In this document: one piece after another, positions 38,401 through 50,125 of the stretch
Numbering within the stretch: position 1 is the stretch's first letter
Layout: the number at the start of each line of letters is the position of its first letter
DNA from: Burhinus oedicnemus
Lineage: Eukaryota; Chordata; Aves; Charadriiformes; Burhinidae
Assembly (NCBI GenBank): GCA_008921705.1
Contig: VFFE01006711.1
Coordinates: 813,172-877,171 of the forward strand
DNA: 64,000 nt
Direction of reading: 5' to 3'
Position numbers and translations under genes: made by a program
Notes under the pieces: model-generated
The model's database searches: none
Seen by the model: the letters and a program-made list of their open reading frames with translations, nothing else
Told to the model about the DNA's origin: nothing

Positions 38401-40389
38401 AGGCAGTGGCAGGTTACCTCTGCACCTAAGTTTAGAAAGTGATGTTATCTCAAGTAGCAAGTACTCAAAGGCACCAATAAGGAAAGGTGTGGTTCAGCGA
38501 TAGAGAATGGCACATTACAGCTGTAGAGAAAGTATGCGTTCCACTACTGCACAGCTGTATAATTGAACAGAACTGTCACTGACTGTAATGGCAAAGTTGC
38601 TCATCAAATTAGCTCCTTTTTGGTATAGTAAATAAATTCAGACATATTTCAAGGTTTCCTCATGAATAAATGACCTGCTTTGCAAGCTGTAGGAATTTTA
38701 AGTATTAACCATGAAAGAAGATGATGATACTGGCTCAGGGCTACGTCAGAGCAATCCTGTGAACTGAATGAAAACTTATACCCACAACAGAGGGCAGGAT
38801 TTTCTCTTAATGTATCAATTTATGCAGAATTATCTAATCTTAATAATGTGCTAGGCATCCTTAAAAAACTATTGATCAATCAAATAGAAAGTCAATCAAT
38901 AAATTCAGAGCTATCATCTCCTGCTTTATTCATAAGAATTCTTCCTACTCTCTCTTAGTAGCTATTTCTTCCTTCCTTCTTCATTACCTTTTACATTTTT
39001 CATCATGTGCTGTGTTATTTATCTCCTTTGCCTAGTAACCAGTCCCAATCTTTTCAAACACTCTTCATGGGCAAGTTTTTTTTCAAGTATAGGATCATTC
39101 TCGTTTTCTTTCCTTGCATTGAAATTCTGCAAGATCCTTTCAGAAGTGCTGCACAACAGAATTCCACATGATAAGGAATCGTTGATTTATAATAGCACTA
39201 TAACATTTTCCGTATTCTTCTTTCCCCTACCCATTATGCACCATAGCATCGCATTTGCTTTGAGTGCACAGTTACACAGGTTAATGCTTCCCAAGAATCT
39301 TACGCTATGGGCCTGTTCATCAACTTGATTAGAATGGATATTCACTAGTAAATAACTGTATGCAGATAATCTAAAATGTTGGTATCAATAGCTGGCATTC
39401 ATCTTCCCTAATTTTAGCTGTCAAAAAGTTAGGAGTCTTCTCTAAGCTACACTTAAGCTCCTTCTAATGTTAATGAGAAAGGCATATTCAGAGACAGACA
39501 TATCTCATCCTGCAATAGGTGCAACAGGAGAAGATAAATTGCCCCTGAGGGTTTTGATCTCTCCATTCACTTTAGAAGAACACGGACTACTTGTTTAGAC
39601 TAAAAATCTACTGTTTTCATGACAAAAGTTAAAAGAAATGGGTTCCTATGTCTACTCCAAGACATTACTTCTGATTTGTTCCAGCACAGATGGATCAGAA
39701 CTCATGCACTCATCCTTTATTCAGCTATTAAACCTCACTAGGTTCTTAACATTTAATTTGATATTTATTCATCTCTGTCTAATATTTGAAATTCAAAAGA
39801 GCTGGCTCCTGTATTTCTGTCCAAGATTATCCAGACAGAATGATATGCATGAGACATTGCACACACAGTCAATCTGACACATCCCATAATAGGCAGCTAC
39901 ATCACATGGCTTGTGAGACTAATACATCCAGGACATATCAGCACTCCTACATATGTACCGAGCAAACACTCTGCACAGCCCATTGACTGTATGCTGGACA
40001 CGGTGGATTTAACACACCTTCAGCTCAGCAAGGTGTGTGCTGTGAATGTGAAGTGTCTGCGTGTTACTCGAGTACTGCATGGACTCCATCCATGCCCAGT
40101 TTCTGCAGCCACTTACGACCGGCTGCTGGATGGTCAGAAATCCTGCAAGTGAGATACAAGAAAGAGGGAAAGCGATAGGCAACCTGTGAAAGGGAGAGTC
40201 TGTTGCCCAAAGCAGCAGCAAAGTCCAGTGTGTACATTTAACCTTTTTTAAAAGTGTGGGTATATGATTTTCACTTCAAACACCCATTAAGCCATAATAA
40301 AACGTTGCAAAGGATAGTCAAGGCACTTGAAGTATCACATATACATACATGCATGTGTTTGTATACACACAAACACACACTTCTTTTTT

Positions 40390-40445
40390 TAATTTGAAGC
40401 AATTAGCAGCTATTAGCTTCAGCCATTCACTGCTAATTTGAAGCA
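40390..40445. repeat. 12-bp direct repeat enclosing a 9-bp inverted repeat
   Basis: TAATTTGAAGCA occurs at 40390-40401 and again at 40434-40445. Overlapping them, AATTAGCAG (40401-40409) and CTGCTAATT (40430-40438) form a 9-bp inverted repeat with a 20-base loop. Both were read directly. The arrangement could be chance, a small element with duplicated ends, or clustered homeodomain-type sites. Confidence 0.6.
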
Positions 40446-41951
40446 GAGGAACGCGCACACCAGGCGGATGTCCTCACCGCGAGCTCAAGTTTCTAAACAG
40501 AGCAGCCTTGTTTTGACACAGGTGGGAGCTGTGGAATGAGAAACATCTGTAAAGCCTCATGCTAGCCCTAAAGAATTGGATGTTCCACAATACCTCAGCC
40601 ACAGACATAAACCACCAGATTAAGAGAGTCTCTCTAAAATACTCCTTGGAGAGCAGAGCATTTACCAATTGGAAAGACTCTAGTCAAATCGTGACTTACT
40701 GAGTTGCAAAAGCGACATTCTCTGTGCTTTCTAGCAGCAGGTCTCCCCATGATGCCAAAGCGGTAGCAGGCTGGTTGTCATGGGGGAATGAGGGGAGCTG
40801 TGGCTCCCACAGCAATGGGTCATCTCAAGAGCAGCAGACTCCCCTTCTTCCAGGAGAAGTCTGCCAATGTTACTCAAGTGCATGCAGTTTCCATATGTCT
40901 CCCAGATCATAGGGATCCAGTCCTCCACCTAACCCCCAGCATAGAATTATCAGTCTTCCCACTTAAACTTCCATTTCTAAGAAATTTTTACAACAAACAG
41001 AGCAGAACTTTCTTATTATTTGGATACATTCAAGAAAAATGTTCCCCCAAGGAAGTAAAATAGGAGCTTAATGTAACACAGTCTTGCTCAAAAAGGGAAG
41101 CATATGTCTTTTCTGTACCACCTGGATCAAAGCTCCATCTCATCTCATATCATTCCCCCTCTTCAGCACTGGTGACAAGCAGCTAACATCATCATGTCTG
41201 TAATCTCCGTGTCTCCTGAACTTTCTATGAGCTGGAATCCCAGTTTTCACCCAAACGGCACATCTTGAGGAAGTGTCCTTCCATAGCGTACTATTCATTC
41301 TCACACTTCCACAGGTATGAAATGGGGAGAGATGGCCTTGTTCCATCCAGCCCATATATTCCCAGAAAAATTTCAAAAACAAGTAGTGTCTCATTCAATT
41401 TCTGTCATTTTCTCCTCATCTCCAAAATCATCATCAACTAGCTGACAAATTTACAGCCATCTTCCACTTTGAAGTTGCCCTGTAACATCTTTTTCCAATC
41501 TTACTGCTATTTTACCTCCCACTGCAGGTCTTTGTTCGCTCCATTAGCATTACTTGACTGTCAAATCAGCATAAAATTTTCCATTTGTTAAAATGATCAC
41601 TCACACCTTTCCTTTCTTCTTCTCTGTTCTCTCCAATTCATCACTAGCTTCTTTGTATCATCCAAATAGCCACGACAATAGCAAGTTAGAGCTTCTGTGA
41701 AACCCATGGACCCTTATGATTATCGATGAATTAACTTTCAAAATATATCAGATTCACCACAAGACAAGTGATGAGCAGAGAGATCAACCATTTTATCCCA
41801 GACTGCATCGCCAATCTATACCAGGCAGATATAGACTGCCAGCTCTTATGACTTGTGGTTCCATGTATTTGTCCTAATGTCTCCTCTCTTGCACAGAACA
41901 AATACCTGGCGCAGGCAGAATTCACATCACATTCGTATCACGCCAACATAC

Positions 41952-42070
41952 CTGGATGAAGATATACTCATCCTGAACAACAAGGGAGCTGATGTCAATG
42001 GAGCGCGAAAACGGCCCACTCCTTTTGGTCTCCGAGCACTCCTGGATCCGACAAGTCAAATAGTGGGTGT
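41952..42070 (-). CDS. SORCS3: SORCS3 coding exon (VPS10p propeller, paired cysteines)
   Basis: This 119-bp exon reads (H)THYLTCRIQECSETKRSG followed by PFSRSIDISSLVVQDEYIF and IQ, a hallmark stretch of SORCS1 and SORCS3. The acceptor is CCCATTACAG just above 42070 and the donor is GTATGT at 41951. It starts by completing the His codon begun in the preceding exon and ends on a codon boundary. The two cysteines (TCR...QEC) are spaced as in the family and are expected to form a propeller-loop disulfide. The DISSLVVQDEYIFIQ part is a conserved blade strand. A minus-strand open frame extends past both splice sites, but its ends lack conservation and are intronic read-through. Confidence 0.96.
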
Positions 42071-45000
42071 CTGTAATGGGAGAATATGTACACATGAGAA
42101 ATGTCCGCACAGGAGCCTGTTACCTGAAAATGTCACCAGCAGCTCGAAAGAAGGTCTCTGAAGGGAAGTCTTAACCTCTTCTCCAACTATCTAGACATTA
42201 TTGCATGATTTACCTCCAGCCTTTAAAACTGTAACTGCTCTCTGGAGTCCGGAATTCATCACACTTCTACACCCACCATTCCCTTCTCTGTTGTGCAGAT
42301 ATCTCTCAGGTGACTGGAGTTCAAACCATAAATGGAGGGTACCAATCATAAATGCATCAGGAAACTGATGATAAGACCATATGGAGCAGAAGAAGATTTC
42401 AAAAGCCCCCCCAGGTAGAATTTATCAGTTCCACTACCCTGCTGGGAATTATATCCTCATCCTCCCTCTGAAATACCTTAGTCTTGATGACTGGTTTTAA
42501 TTGTGGTAGTAACACACAAGGAGAAAAAAAAGAAGTCCAAACCAACACTATTACGTTGAACTTATTTTGCTGTGAAAATGACAAGCATCTCCCAAAACTA
42601 AGTCTTTAGAGCCAACAAAGGCTAGGTATGAAAACGCCATGGACATGAAATAGCATAACTAGCTGCAGAGTCCTAACAGTAGTTATATGCACGGCAAGAG
42701 ACATCAAACGCTTCTGTCTAGAGAGAAGATGAGAAGACCATCACACTAATGGGATGTGTTGTCAGTCCTTGGCATTGCTTGAGAGAAGGAACGGGACTGG
42801 CAGAAGAACATGAAGACAACATAAGGCAGAGGCAGACACACAGAAACTTGCTCAGAGTGGCAAGAAGAGACATGCTCAGCTCCAGCAAGTTGGCAGGGGT
42901 TATAGGGGATTAAGTGTTATTTCACTCAGGCTAAGAAAGGATCTCATGAAACAGAACCGTCAAAGCACTGTGTCTCTGGATGTATGTAATCTAAATATGC
43001 CATCTCTGCCTTTCAACTGCTCTTCTGAAAACTGTAAATTAGGGAGAAAATGAAAATACAACTAAGATGACGGCTGCAGTGATAAAAGGGTCCTATCTTA
43101 TACACTGCGGCACTTCTACAGACTTCTTAGATTCACGTACTTGTTCACTTTTCTACAAAGGGCGAGCACAGACCATCAAGGAAGAAAACAGTGAGTTTAT
43201 AAGGGCTGGGGTGAGCCTGGTGCAGGGATTTTAGTTCACAACCACACCTATTAACAAGGATTTTGTCAAACTGAGCCCAAAAGGATAAAAGGGAAGTTTA
43301 GGAGGACAGTAACTAGCCTAGCAAAGCTGCTTATAGGATTTTCATCCCATAAAACCTGGTATTGTCCTTAGTCTGTGTCTTTCCAGTGACAGCAAAATAT
43401 GGTTCAGCAGAAAGCACTGGGGGGGGGCATGACTGAAATCCTCTGACACTCAGCTAACTGCATTCCCAGATTCAAAGACAAGATTCACAAACTGGCAGTT
43501 TCTCCTTCCATAGCTTTGTCCCACCAACAGATTCTTAAGAATGCAAACAGAATGCAAGTCAGAGGCTTTGATAATAAGAATAATAATTTTAAAAAAGATA
43601 TTGTCTAGAAAAAGTCACAAACTACAACCAGGCTTTAATCTAATAAAGGTTCGTGCCTAATCACATGACTGGAAGTCCATGTTTAAAGGATGCAGACCTG
43701 GTTCTGGGTTGAGGCACTGGGAATACCAAGTTAATAAGGACTACATGGCTGATTCAGAGCAGTTCAATACATCTGGAGCAGCAATGAAAACATAGTCCCA
43801 CTGATGATGCTAAAGCAGCAGAAAGTGTTGCTAGCTCAAAATATCTGGAGGTAATTAAAGTGTATGGTGAAAAATATCTGACCTAGTGACAGAGTTGTGC
43901 TTTCTCCCAGAATATAATATCAGCAGCAGTAGAGAGGCTGGAGTCTCAGCTGGGGTAAATTAAGGTTCTTCATCAACTGACACATACACACTTGGTCCAG
44001 AGCTGCTATTTACCTCCTCAACGTGGAATCTAAGATATCTTTGTGGTGGATAAAAGCAAATTCTCAGAAAACAAGAGGGTCTTATATACTGCCATGCTAC
44101 CCAAAGAACTCAGCAGCCTTGACTTGTTCTTTGAGGTACCACTAAAATTAAGCAGAACAAGGAGGAGAGGTCAGGAGCCTTATTTTTAGAAGCTCGTTCC
44201 CTCCAGTATGTTCTCCCACACAGTTGCCTGGATATTCTTACCCCTCCAAAAAGGGGATAATTTGCTGCTGCTGAGTGACAGAATGGGAAGAGGAATAAAA
44301 ACCTGTCACAAATAAATGCAAATAAATCACAAGTGTTGACATGACAACTAGCTTCCTGCCTATTGGGAAATATGTCATTTTGAGTGTGTTACACCAGCAA
44401 TCATACATACTCAAACAATGGCACCTGATTAATATTCACAGGAAGCTGGTGGTGAAGAAGGGAGGTAGCTCACTACCCAGTTTCTATTTAGTCTCTTGTT
44501 TATTTATTTTCATATATTTTACAACACAGGCACAAAAAATTTATCTTCGCACCTGACTGCCTTTGGACACAAAAATAAGTCCAAGTCTTGCCTTGCTTCC
44601 TGCTGCCCAACAAAAAATGAGAAATAATTACCTTTAAAATATATTTTAAAATCAGGTGAAAATATGACAGCCATTTACATTTGTGTGTTATGGTTTGAGA
44701 AACCCACAATAATCTACTGTCATTTCGACAATTATTCTACCAGTCAATGACCCCACCCCACCCAGGAAGGGGAATTGGGGAAAAAAAAAATCAAGGAAAC
44801 CAGGGGGTTGAAATATAAACAGATACAATAGAGTAAGACTAGATAATTAGCATTAATAACACTAAAGAACCAATATTAATCCTGACACCAATACAACATA
44901 TACAAGGATTATACACAGCCTATCCTATCCATAGGAAGCTGTGCACTCCCGGCAATGGACAGCAAATGTCGGACACTGCAAGCGCTACCACTTCGGGAGG

Positions 45001-48000
45001 AAGGGAAGGGCTCAAGGGTCCAGCACCAGGGCAAGAAGTTCTCAGGATCAAAGCCACCAAGGGAGAGACAGCACTTCGCAGCAAATTTTCAAATTTACAT
45101 TGAATGTGACGTTCGTGGTATGAAATAATCCTGTTGACCAGCTTGGGTCAAGTGCCTGGGTCTCTCTCCTCCTCATCCCTGCACCTGGTGAGCTTGAAAA
45201 ACACTGAGACCTCGAAACCCACATACCACAGCTGGCTATAAAGTAAACATTTCCACAAATTCAGACACTAGAGTCTTCTAAAAGTGCAGTTTTCCCAAGC
45301 ATTAGAAGAGAAATTAGTCCTGTGTCGCTCAAACCAGGACAGTATGTGACTGGAAGCAAGAAACAACCCCAAGTCCCTGCTCAAGTGTCTTGAAGGGCAT
45401 GATCCCTTCATGAGCTATGGTCTCATTTGCAGAGCACATCTTCCCCTATATAGAAAATACAGGGCCCCTCAACAAAAACGTCAATTAAGAGAGAAGGGTG
45501 CATCCTAACTTCCAAGCTGCTATCTCTGTCTTCTCTGAAGAGTTAATTTTTCAGCCATATTTTGCACAGCCACAAAGGAAAACGATGGCCGTGCAGAGGG
45601 GTAGGTGGTATGTGCCCAAGCTATGCCTTTAAAGCCTTGCTTACCTTTCACTGGGAGATGCATGCCTTAAGGAAGGTTGGCCTCTATATCTAGGGATTAT
45701 TTCCAATTCATATATCATCCCATACAACACCAGAATTAGGGGGTTTGGGGTTTTGAGTGTTTTGGGTTCTTTTTATTATGTTCAACTGCAAAAGGAGTTG
45801 AGAAGAGCTCCCCATTTTCCTAGACTGCCTCAAAAACTTCTCGTGCTTATAACCCAACATCCAGCTACTTTTTCTCAGTCCATCTGTGAATGAGGCAACA
45901 TGGACATCAAGCAGCCTGGAAGGTTTGCTGCAGCTCAAATCCCAGCACCCATACCTCCACACAAACCCTTCCCACCAACTTATCTCACTTAGGATTAGGG
46001 ACTGGCTTTCTCAGATGTGCTGCCATTTTACAGTTGAGGAGCTCGAAACACCTCCCCATTGCTAATTAACATAGTCTCCCAACTTGAGAATTTGGAATGT
46101 ATTTTTACCGTTCTTAGCAGTGATAAAACTGAAGCAATTTCTTGAAATTTGCAGTGACAAACTGGTGAAATAAGCCAAGCTACTAAGTCTCTTCTTTGCC
46201 CGCCAATCATGACAGCTTTGGCAGGAAACAGGAGCATAAGAGGCTCTCTCTGGTGGGTAGCACCCAAAGATGTGGGTCCCTGGAGAGAGACACTGAAACC
46301 TGTCACTGTGCTGAAGGCTGCAAAGGGCAGCCCTACGTGCAGGTTTGCTGTGACTTACAGAAACACAGGACAGCAGGGGCCGCTCCTCCTTGGCAGCACT
46401 AACAAACCAGCTGAAAGCAGGCATGGCTGGCCGGCATGGCTAACAGGGAGAAGGGCAGCTGATGGAAACAAGTTATATCAGCACGTTGGCTCAGCTTAAG
46501 TCAAGTCCCAGCGGCAGGCAAGACTTAAAATCATAACCTGCCAGTGAAGGTTACCATGGCAGGGAGAAAAACTAGCTGGCCTTGACAATTTTTCCCCCAA
46601 AGGAAAAGAGGATCTAGAAATGTAGAGAGAATTGTAAATTATTCCCCAGGAATTAGTTACCCTGTTTTATCTTTCTGGTTAGGTTTTTTCTCCCCTCTTT
46701 TCTCTTTAATTAAAGTACTGTTTACTGCATCATATCTGTGAGTGGGGAGAAGATTATCTCACCGAACATCAGAAAGTTTAATATATCTTTCCCAGGAGTG
46801 CTGGTGGGTGCTTGTGTCCATGTATTTGTAATAGTTCCCTTGCATCCAACTCTGTCCTTGCTGCTGCCTATTACACCCAGGCAGAAGGTACAGTGCCCAA
46901 GGCTCCTACATGTTTTTATAATTTAAAAATGCAAGCCTAGATTATTATCCTGCTACAATAGCTCTTCAAGGTGTTGAAAAAATGTGAAAAACTTCATCTG
47001 CTACAAAAGACAGGAAGAGATTTATTAGCTAGGCACTGGAATTAGCAGCATCTTGCAAATATTTAAGGAGACAAGATGCTGGGGCAGATGCTTTTTCAGA
47101 AACCCTACTACCCCTATTGATTGGACAGACAAAACCATGGGACAAGACCTCTTGGAGGACAGACACCAGAGTGGTGAACAGGACTTCCACCTCCCAGCAC
47201 CATGACCTTATTGGTAGCCTTGACTCATTTATGGATGAATGAGTTTCTTAGCATGCCCCCACCACCTGTTCCCAGCCACAGAGCATATTTTAGGCTTCAG
47301 CATCTGAATCACTATTAGACAGGTTCTGGAGTACCATTACTGCTAAAAGAAACAAAAGCAAAAAAAAAAATCATCAGGTTCAGGAGTCTAGTCCCAAATA
47401 CCACTTCCCGCCCCCCTCCTTTATTTTATTATTTATTTTTTTTTTAATACAAAGCATGGAGGAAAACAGAAGAGGAAAGACTAATGCCCCCTCTAGAAGA
47501 ATCATGTACTTTCCAAGTGGCCAGGGACATTGAAGGCATGGATTCTTGTCCCTGAATTGAACTGAGCAATGGGAATACTCAAATCTGTGTCTGTTAATGC
47601 ATCGAACAAGTGACTGAACCACCAGACTGACCTAAGCGGCAGTAAAAAAGCCTCGCCTTCCTTCTCCCTGCTACTGAGGAAAACTTTCATCAGAAACTTT
47701 CTGATCAAGAGGAAATAACTGCAGGGACCCATTTTCCAGCAGGTGTAAGTGCCTCAGCCATTTCACTGAGAGCACGAAGGCCCATTTTGGTTACAGAGCC
47801 AACTAGGAGAAAAGTTCAGTCTCGCATTCCTAAGTGCACAGAGCTGTACCATTTCGCACCAGGTGAGGCTATAGCTTTGAGGCAGTTGATGTTTTGTAAC
47901 ACAAACTAATATTGTTTTAAGCCTTAAAAACTCTAATTGGAGCAACACGGTTCTTTTGTGCTGTGCTTGGCTGGGAGAGGAGTCATTTTGGCGCTGTCCC

Positions 48001-49556
48001 CCGGCGGGACATGCCAGCAGGGCCAGCGCAGCCCGCTGGGTCTCGCCTGTGCCCGCTGTCTGCTGGGACGATGGCTTGCAGTAGGCCTGTTTTGCTGACG
48101 CTGCTGGTCTGACTTTCAGTGAAACCTCAATACCATCAACGGCCAATTTCAAAATGCTGAATTGATACATTAAAACACGAACAAACAGCAAACCCCCGAG
48201 CAAACAAGACCTGAAGGAAGAGAGTTGTCTGCGAACTGGGGAGACATCTTTCAAACAAAGCATCTACATCCTTGACACATCCAATATTCAAATAGCTGGG
48301 TGAGCAAGTTTAAACTTAGTTTGAAAACAAACTCTATCAGCAGTTTGTTTGCTTACTTGCTTGCTTTTTTCACTTGCTTTTGGACACTTCTCCCAGCGTG
48401 CCTGCAACAGCACGCACACCAGCAAAGGCACTGAAGAAGCCTCCCTACCTTGCCCACCCACCTGCCGGCCTGTTTTTCCACATATTCAACAAACAGCTGT
48501 CACCCTTGAGCTTTTATTGCCTGGTTATTTATTCAGCTGCCATCACTAAATAGCAGTGGGAGGCCAATGAGTGATTTTAGAAGATCCACAGCCTCAGAGA
48601 AGCCACCCTGATAGACAGGAGCTTGTTCACACAGCATCTGGCCTACGCAGCACTTGACTAAAACAGAGAAAAGTTTGCAACCAACAAAAATGAGGCCTCT
48701 TCCTCCCAGAAATCCTCTACAATCTCAGTCCTGTCCTGCTTTCTGCACTGTCCCTGTAGTGTAAAAGAGACACGTGTCCCATTGCCGTGTAGCATTGAGC
48801 TGGAGTAAAGCTGGCTCCACCCCAGGAGCAGATGCACTACCGTGCTGTAGCTCCTATGAAAAATACCTAAAACACTTTGGAGAGAGTGGTGGGAAAAGTC
48901 AACTGACTTCTAATCCTTACTGTCATCTTCGCTGGAGGTTAATTACATAGGAATCCATTCTACTGCAAATTTGGCTAGATCCATTTCAGTGAAGGGTTAA
49001 GAATTTTATTCTTTTTTTTTCTATTTCTTACATCAGATCCAGGCACTTTTTCAAGGTCTGTAATGTTTTGGTATGGAGCACCTATTCATACATCATAAGC
49101 AAAACTGAGATAAAGGGTACCTGGGGCATAAGGACATTCTGGGCAGAGGAGAAGTCTGACTGCAGGCGATTTCTCAAATTTCCAGGTACAACCCAGCTGT
49201 TCCGAACACCTCTGGAAACGCACAGAGGCTGCACTGCACAGTGCTGGTAGCCCAGCTCTTTATGATTCATGTAAAATACATGACACTGAAACAGCTAAAT
49301 AGGGAACATGAAAGATGGCTGCCTAGCCCAACAGATTGTGCTTCTGCACAGCCCCTCCACAGACACAAGCCCTGCAGCCTCTGAATCTCCCCCCAGGGGC
49401 TAAGGATAAGTGCATGCCTCACATCAAACTCATGACCCACATCTTTCTTGCCAATTAAAATGTAAATGGGGAGAGAAAATGAGTAAAGTGAAATTCCATT
49501 CCCACTCCATTCTTGACTCAAAGCCCACTTTTTCAGCATTGGCTGCAGGCACTCAC
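42071..49556 (-). other. SORCS3: SORCS3 intron (7,486 bp)
   Basis: This intron is bounded by GTGAGT at 49556 and ATTACAG just above 42070. It contains the minus-strand solo LTR at about 44686-45341, an A/T-rich low-complexity patch around 47420-47450, and a small GC- and CpG-richer patch at 47985-48085. A long minus-strand open frame at 47763-48263 overlaps that patch but has no recognisable domain. I see nothing else nameable. Confidence 0.85.
44686..45341 (-). mobile_element. Solo LTR of an avian endogenous retrovirus, degraded
   Basis: Read on the minus strand, the segment opens with TGTCCTGGTTTGAGC and later has an AATTTCTCTTC stretch, like the TGTCCTGGTTTC start of a widespread avian ERV LTR family. 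About 580 bases on comes a CCCCAATTCCCCTTCC run followed by a GGGTGGGG stretch, typical near the end of that family. The segment closes with AAACCATAACA, so the ends are TG...CA. Length is about 656 bp, reasonable for a single LTR. I see no gag, pol or env remnant on either side, hence a solo LTR left by recombination. Flanks GTATGTG and ATTTGTG are similar but not an exact target-site duplication, consistent with age. The LTR lies sense to SORCS3. Family assignment is from memory. Confidence 0.65.
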
Positions 49557-49621
49557 GTCCATCAGCTGTCCGGGCTTCCATGTGCACAAGGTCAGGTTCT
49601 TTATCCAAACCGGTCACCGAC
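49557..49621 (-). CDS. SORCS3: SORCS3 coding exon (VPS10p propeller), first in window
   Basis: This 65-bp exon encodes SVTGLDKEPDLVHMEARTAD followed by a Gly codon. That is the VPS10p segment following the RFYW motif in SorCS proteins. On the minus strand the acceptor is a C-rich tract ending CAG, just before a single G that completes the Trp codon of the previous exon. The donor is GTGAGT directly after GGAC. The exon carries 1 nt, 21 codons and 1 nt, and the trailing C combines with AC of the next exon to make His. Short internal exons like this are normal for the family. In the receptor the stretch is a propeller strand and loop on the lumenal or extracellular side. Confidence is high because protein match, both splice sites and phase agree. 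Confidence 0.95.
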
Positions 49622-50029
49622 CTGGGGGGGAGAGACAGAGAGAAAGAAGGCAGCTAGTTAGATAAAAGGCTGCAATCAGACAGAAAGAGGGTGACGGAAA
49701 GCAAAACCTGTTCAAGTCTACCTTGTGACACCTAGCCTGTAGGTCCCTACCTCCTACCAACTTGTCTCCTTTGTGTTTCTACACAGCCCACTCCCAGAGG
49801 CGATATACCAACCTTTAAGATACCTTCCCAGGCCCTCGTGAGTGAACCTGTCTATCCCTTGTCTACAAGACCAAGGCTACAATGATCATTCTTGTGCTGG
49901 CAAAGAAAGCTGGTTCCACGATCCAGTAAAATCAGAGCTCTGTTTTAACGCTGAAGGACAGGCGAGGGCACCACAGCCTCATGCTTATAGACAGCAACTT
50001 GAAAAGGGGTTTTACTTGGCTGAACAGTG

Positions 50030-50125
50030 ATATGAGAGACTGAGTTTCCTGACCTGCTCCTGGTTTGCTGGGTAATCTTGCTATTTTTTACCTCAGTTTC
50101 CCCATCTTCAAAAGAAAAACAATGA
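50030..50125 (+). mobile_element. MIR-like SINE fragment
   Basis: GCTGGGTAATCTTGCTAT is followed by TACCTCAGTTTCCCCATCTT, the two best-preserved landmarks of a plus-strand MIR core. The remainder is too diverged to delimit well, so the ends are approximate. Confidence 0.5.

Larger units (their letters stand above)
29222..41951 (-). other. SORCS3: SORCS3 intron (12,730 bp)
   Basis: The largest complete intron in the window. It carries a MIR-like SINE at 29515-29690, a CT-rich tract at 32037-32071 and an AAAT repeat at 33962-33987. It also has the 3' end of a CR1 at 34974-35403, an A-run near 37259-37269, and a TA/CA-rich patch at 40341-40380 next to a direct plus inverted repeat at 40390-40445. 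Two segments, 31480-31690 and 34310-34505, look like candidate conserved non-coding elements. No reading frame here resembles a known protein. Confidence 0.85.

Noticed and set aside
47763..48263. 166-codon minus-strand open frame, the longest not explained by CR1
   Set aside because: It has no recognisable domain, no family resemblance and no splice or start context. It overlaps a GC-rich patch where stop codons are rarer, and sits in a SORCS3 intron.
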